Made by a program: the position numbers and the translations under genes. The notes beneath the pieces were generated by a model. The model saw nothing but the letters and a program-made list of their open reading frames with translations. It made no database searches and was not told the origin of the DNA. From contig OZ316892.1 of the NCBI GenBank assembly GCA_973895155.1, positions 26,226,001-26,290,000 of the forward strand: a stretch of 64,000 bases of DNA, read 5' to 3'. This DNA is from Marsupella aquatica. Lineage: Eukaryota; Marchantiophyta. This document shows positions 61,449 to 64,000 of the stretch, piece after piece; within the stretch, counting starts at the first letter, position 1; every line of letters starts with the position of its first letter.

Positions 61449-64000
61449 GGCAGAAGATTATGCAAATAGCAAACCTTTTAGACACTGATAACCTTTATCC
61501 ATACAGCATTTGCATATTGTATAATGCAAGCAAATAGAAAATTTTAATAGCAAGGACAGCATGGTTAGCCAGTCACGAGTGGATCAAAATGTCTTTTGAT
61601 TTTTGATTACTTTTTTACTTCTAATGCATTTCTAAGACTCCATATGGCTAGCTAGCCAGGTAGGTAAACGAGGAGTCTCAAATTTGGATTTTACTAACCT
61701 GGTTTTGGCTAGCTAGGGGCTAAATTGGGGTTCTGTTGTTCAAAACAATAGATTTTATTGTGCTTACTCACACCCTACAGTTACCCACCTTGGCATTTTT
61801 TGTCTACTTCTCACTTCGGATTAGAGCATCTTTACGGGTTTGGTGGCCACGCCTCCCCAAGTCATAGAGATGGAGGTGCCTGTGGCTAGAATTGTATTGT
61901 ATTTGTCATCATTGGAAGTCTACTACCCACCCAAACCACCCGCCCAAGCTGACCTCCGTCCTGAACTCATGTGCTCGTACTTTCAGAGGTGGTTGATTGT
62001 CTTGGGGTTTCTCCTTGGAACTGGAAACTAAGTTGGAAACTAGAAAGCCTTGGCATGTTTGGTGTGCTAATAACTTGGGTAAGGATCTTTAGCACTTTGC
62101 CACCCAAAAGTTTCTCCCCTCATCTTTCACCCAGCTTTTGCAATATCTTCTTAACCACCCAAGTCATGCAATTTGTTCAACTATGCTCCCTTCTTCTGTC
62201 TCCCCCATCTTTCACATCAACAATACAGAGTGCGTGTTACATATATAACACTGCCAAAGAACTCACATGCTTAGAGTAATTGTTTTCATGAAGAAGCTAT
62301 CCAAGTACACTCATCATAGCACTCAGTGAAAAATCCGTTAGAGCTACCATACCACCCTTTCATGATGGTGTTTGGCTTGTGATGGCCCGAGGGTGATTAT
62401 AAGCCAGAACACACATGTGACAGGTGTTAGTAGACTTAAAATCACTGAGGAGATTTACCAGATATACCCTTATTATTCACATTGCCTTCCTCATGCAACG
62501 ACGTTTTCACCTGAGATAGTTATGTTTTCATTCTTGATTGTAGTAATAGCCCTCATGTCTTAATGTTTCTGCCATGTAAAACATGCGCAATAATATACAA
62601 AAAAAGAAAGTGGAAGTGATTTAAGTTCAAGGTAGTTTAAATTGCATGACCCTGGGTAGTACACATCTAGGGTGAACGAATTTTTGTTCCCTGAAAAACA
62701 TTCATTTTGGGGTCAGAGAAGTATGCACTTGTGCACGAGGGACACAACCTTTATCCAAAGAACTCCATTCACACAAGAATTGGCACCCACTTCCATTGCT
62801 ACTGTCTTTCACCCAAAATAAGGCCTAGGACAGTTTTGGACTTTTTTGACAGAACAGTCCCTTATGCTCAAGCACACTGCCCTTTCTATTAGAGAGCTCA
62901 GTTTGTATTCCAATGTGGGTAATAGGGTTTGAAAAAGTGAGTGAGAAAAAGTCATAAAACACTAAGTAAATTAAAACAAGACATCTCATAAGGGTTCACG
63001 AGGCAGTTTCTGGTTGGTCAAAATCAGTTTGGAAAGATTTTTCCAATGAGACTAATATAGTCAAATTTCATTGAGGATTGCAAGACCTACAATTTTACAA
63101 AGATGCCACTCCGGGGCCAGACTGCTGACCTTCTCTGTGGGTACCTCCCATTGCCCTGCTTGGTAACAATGCCATTAGCTCCCTGAGATTACACATGATT
63201 CTTGAGTTACTTTCTGTCGTTCCCAGGAGCCCATGTTTGAAGGCACTGTTGGCTTGTTGTGGAGATGGCACTCTCGGACCACCCTCACCAGAGTGCCCTC
63301 AAGTTGGAAGCCGCCCAACCTCTCGTAACACTTCCATGCTTGGGCCTTGAGTAAACACTTCTAGGTACCTACTACTACGAAGCCAGGCTAGTTTCCCTAC
63401 CTGTGGCACAATATACATTGAACCCATCTGATACAGATAAGTGCAGAACCATTTCATAAATTGCTTTAGATCAAAGCTGCCCGCAAAGCAGGAACATGGG
63501 CTGGAGCAAAACCCATTGCAGGAGGCCCACTGAGCTTGAGACCAATTAGTTACAAGACACATTCTGATTACCTTAACCCTATATGATGCTCTTCAGAATG
63601 GGTTTAATGAGTTGTGAGTGTGGGAGAAATGTGACACACAACCTAGACTTCAACAAGCAAGCATGCACATTGACATGGAGACATGTGTGATTCATCTCCA
63701 ATGAGGCAGCATCCACGGGAACACACAAAAGATTTCTCAGGTACAAGTTGTCGAGGTAATTACTGAATAAACCGGTTTGATAATGTGATTGAAACCGGTT
63801 ACAAACGGTGAGGAGAGCATTTACAGGTCAGTGTTACCCGAGTCAGTAAATATTCTGAGCAAGTCCATCCAAGCTTTGCAAGTCCATCGTGGCTTCATAA
63901 ACAAAGTGGAGGTCCATCCTGGCTTTAGTTTACACCTATTTGACTCCATATTGCTAAGTAAAACTCTTTAGTTTACATCTGTTTGACTCCATATTGCTAA
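61449..64000. other. No gene seen; intergenic DNA
   Basis: Frames are short (longest 102 codons at 61971-62279) and show no domain. Near the end, TTTAGTTTACACCTATTTG and the following 15 bases (63924-63957) are repeated at 63967-64000 with a 43-bp period and two differences. This may be the start of a longer array beyond the window. Confidence 0.5.

Overview
The window looks like nuclear DNA of a non-seed streptophyte (bryophyte, lycophyte or charophyte grade). I cannot name the species. It is gene-poor and repeat-rich. It holds only three genes that I recognise with confidence, all interrupted by GT-AG introns, and all typical of the plant lineage. Exon coordinates were worked out by eye from splice signals, reading phase and family motifs; they are models, not transcript evidence.

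Layout. 1-5787 (minus): most of a Pol IV/Pol V largest subunit (NRPD1/NRPE1 type), 11 exons in view, 3' end beyond the window. 5.8-17.4 kb: no gene seen; old repeats. 17.4-27.8 kb: three tandem copies of an unrecognised coiled-coil gene; the middle copy is frameshifted and the third has the cleanest first exon. 28.1-34.2 kb: satellite-like arrays, including a near-perfect 168-bp inverted repeat. 35141-38726 (plus): an ESCO/CTF7/ECO1 cohesin acetyltransferase, six exons, 605 aa. 41969-46830 (minus): a twin-LOV PAS/LOV photoreceptor, seven exons, 467 aa. 46.8-50.2 kb: tandem repeats and a GC-rich island. 50289-61438: a nested transposon complex. 61.4-64.0 kb: no gene seen.

The outstanding feature is the nest. 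The outer element is a Mutator-like long-TIR element with arms of about 0.6 kb and a 10-bp target duplication. Inside it lies a 9.8-kb Ty3/gypsy-type LTR retrotransposon on the minus strand, flanked by a 4-bp duplication. Its order is gag, aspartic protease, C5-cytosine DNA methyltransferase (DNMT), reverse transcriptase, RNase H, integrase, PHD finger. Its leader carries a 5S-rRNA-like segment and seven ~71-bp repeats, each centred on a palindrome. All 15 in-frame stops that I located in its reading frames are TAG or TGA and none is TAA. This fits C-to-T decay of CAG and CGA codons, the CHG and CG contexts of plant methylation. Retrotransposons that captured DNMTs were reported in charophytes (Klebsormidium) and dinoflagellates (Symbiodinium). 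This degraded copy adds a PHD reader, a 5S-like segment and a palindromic leader to that theme.

The three host genes work in different processes: RNA-directed DNA methylation, sister-chromatid cohesion and blue-light sensing. They are not an operon-like group.
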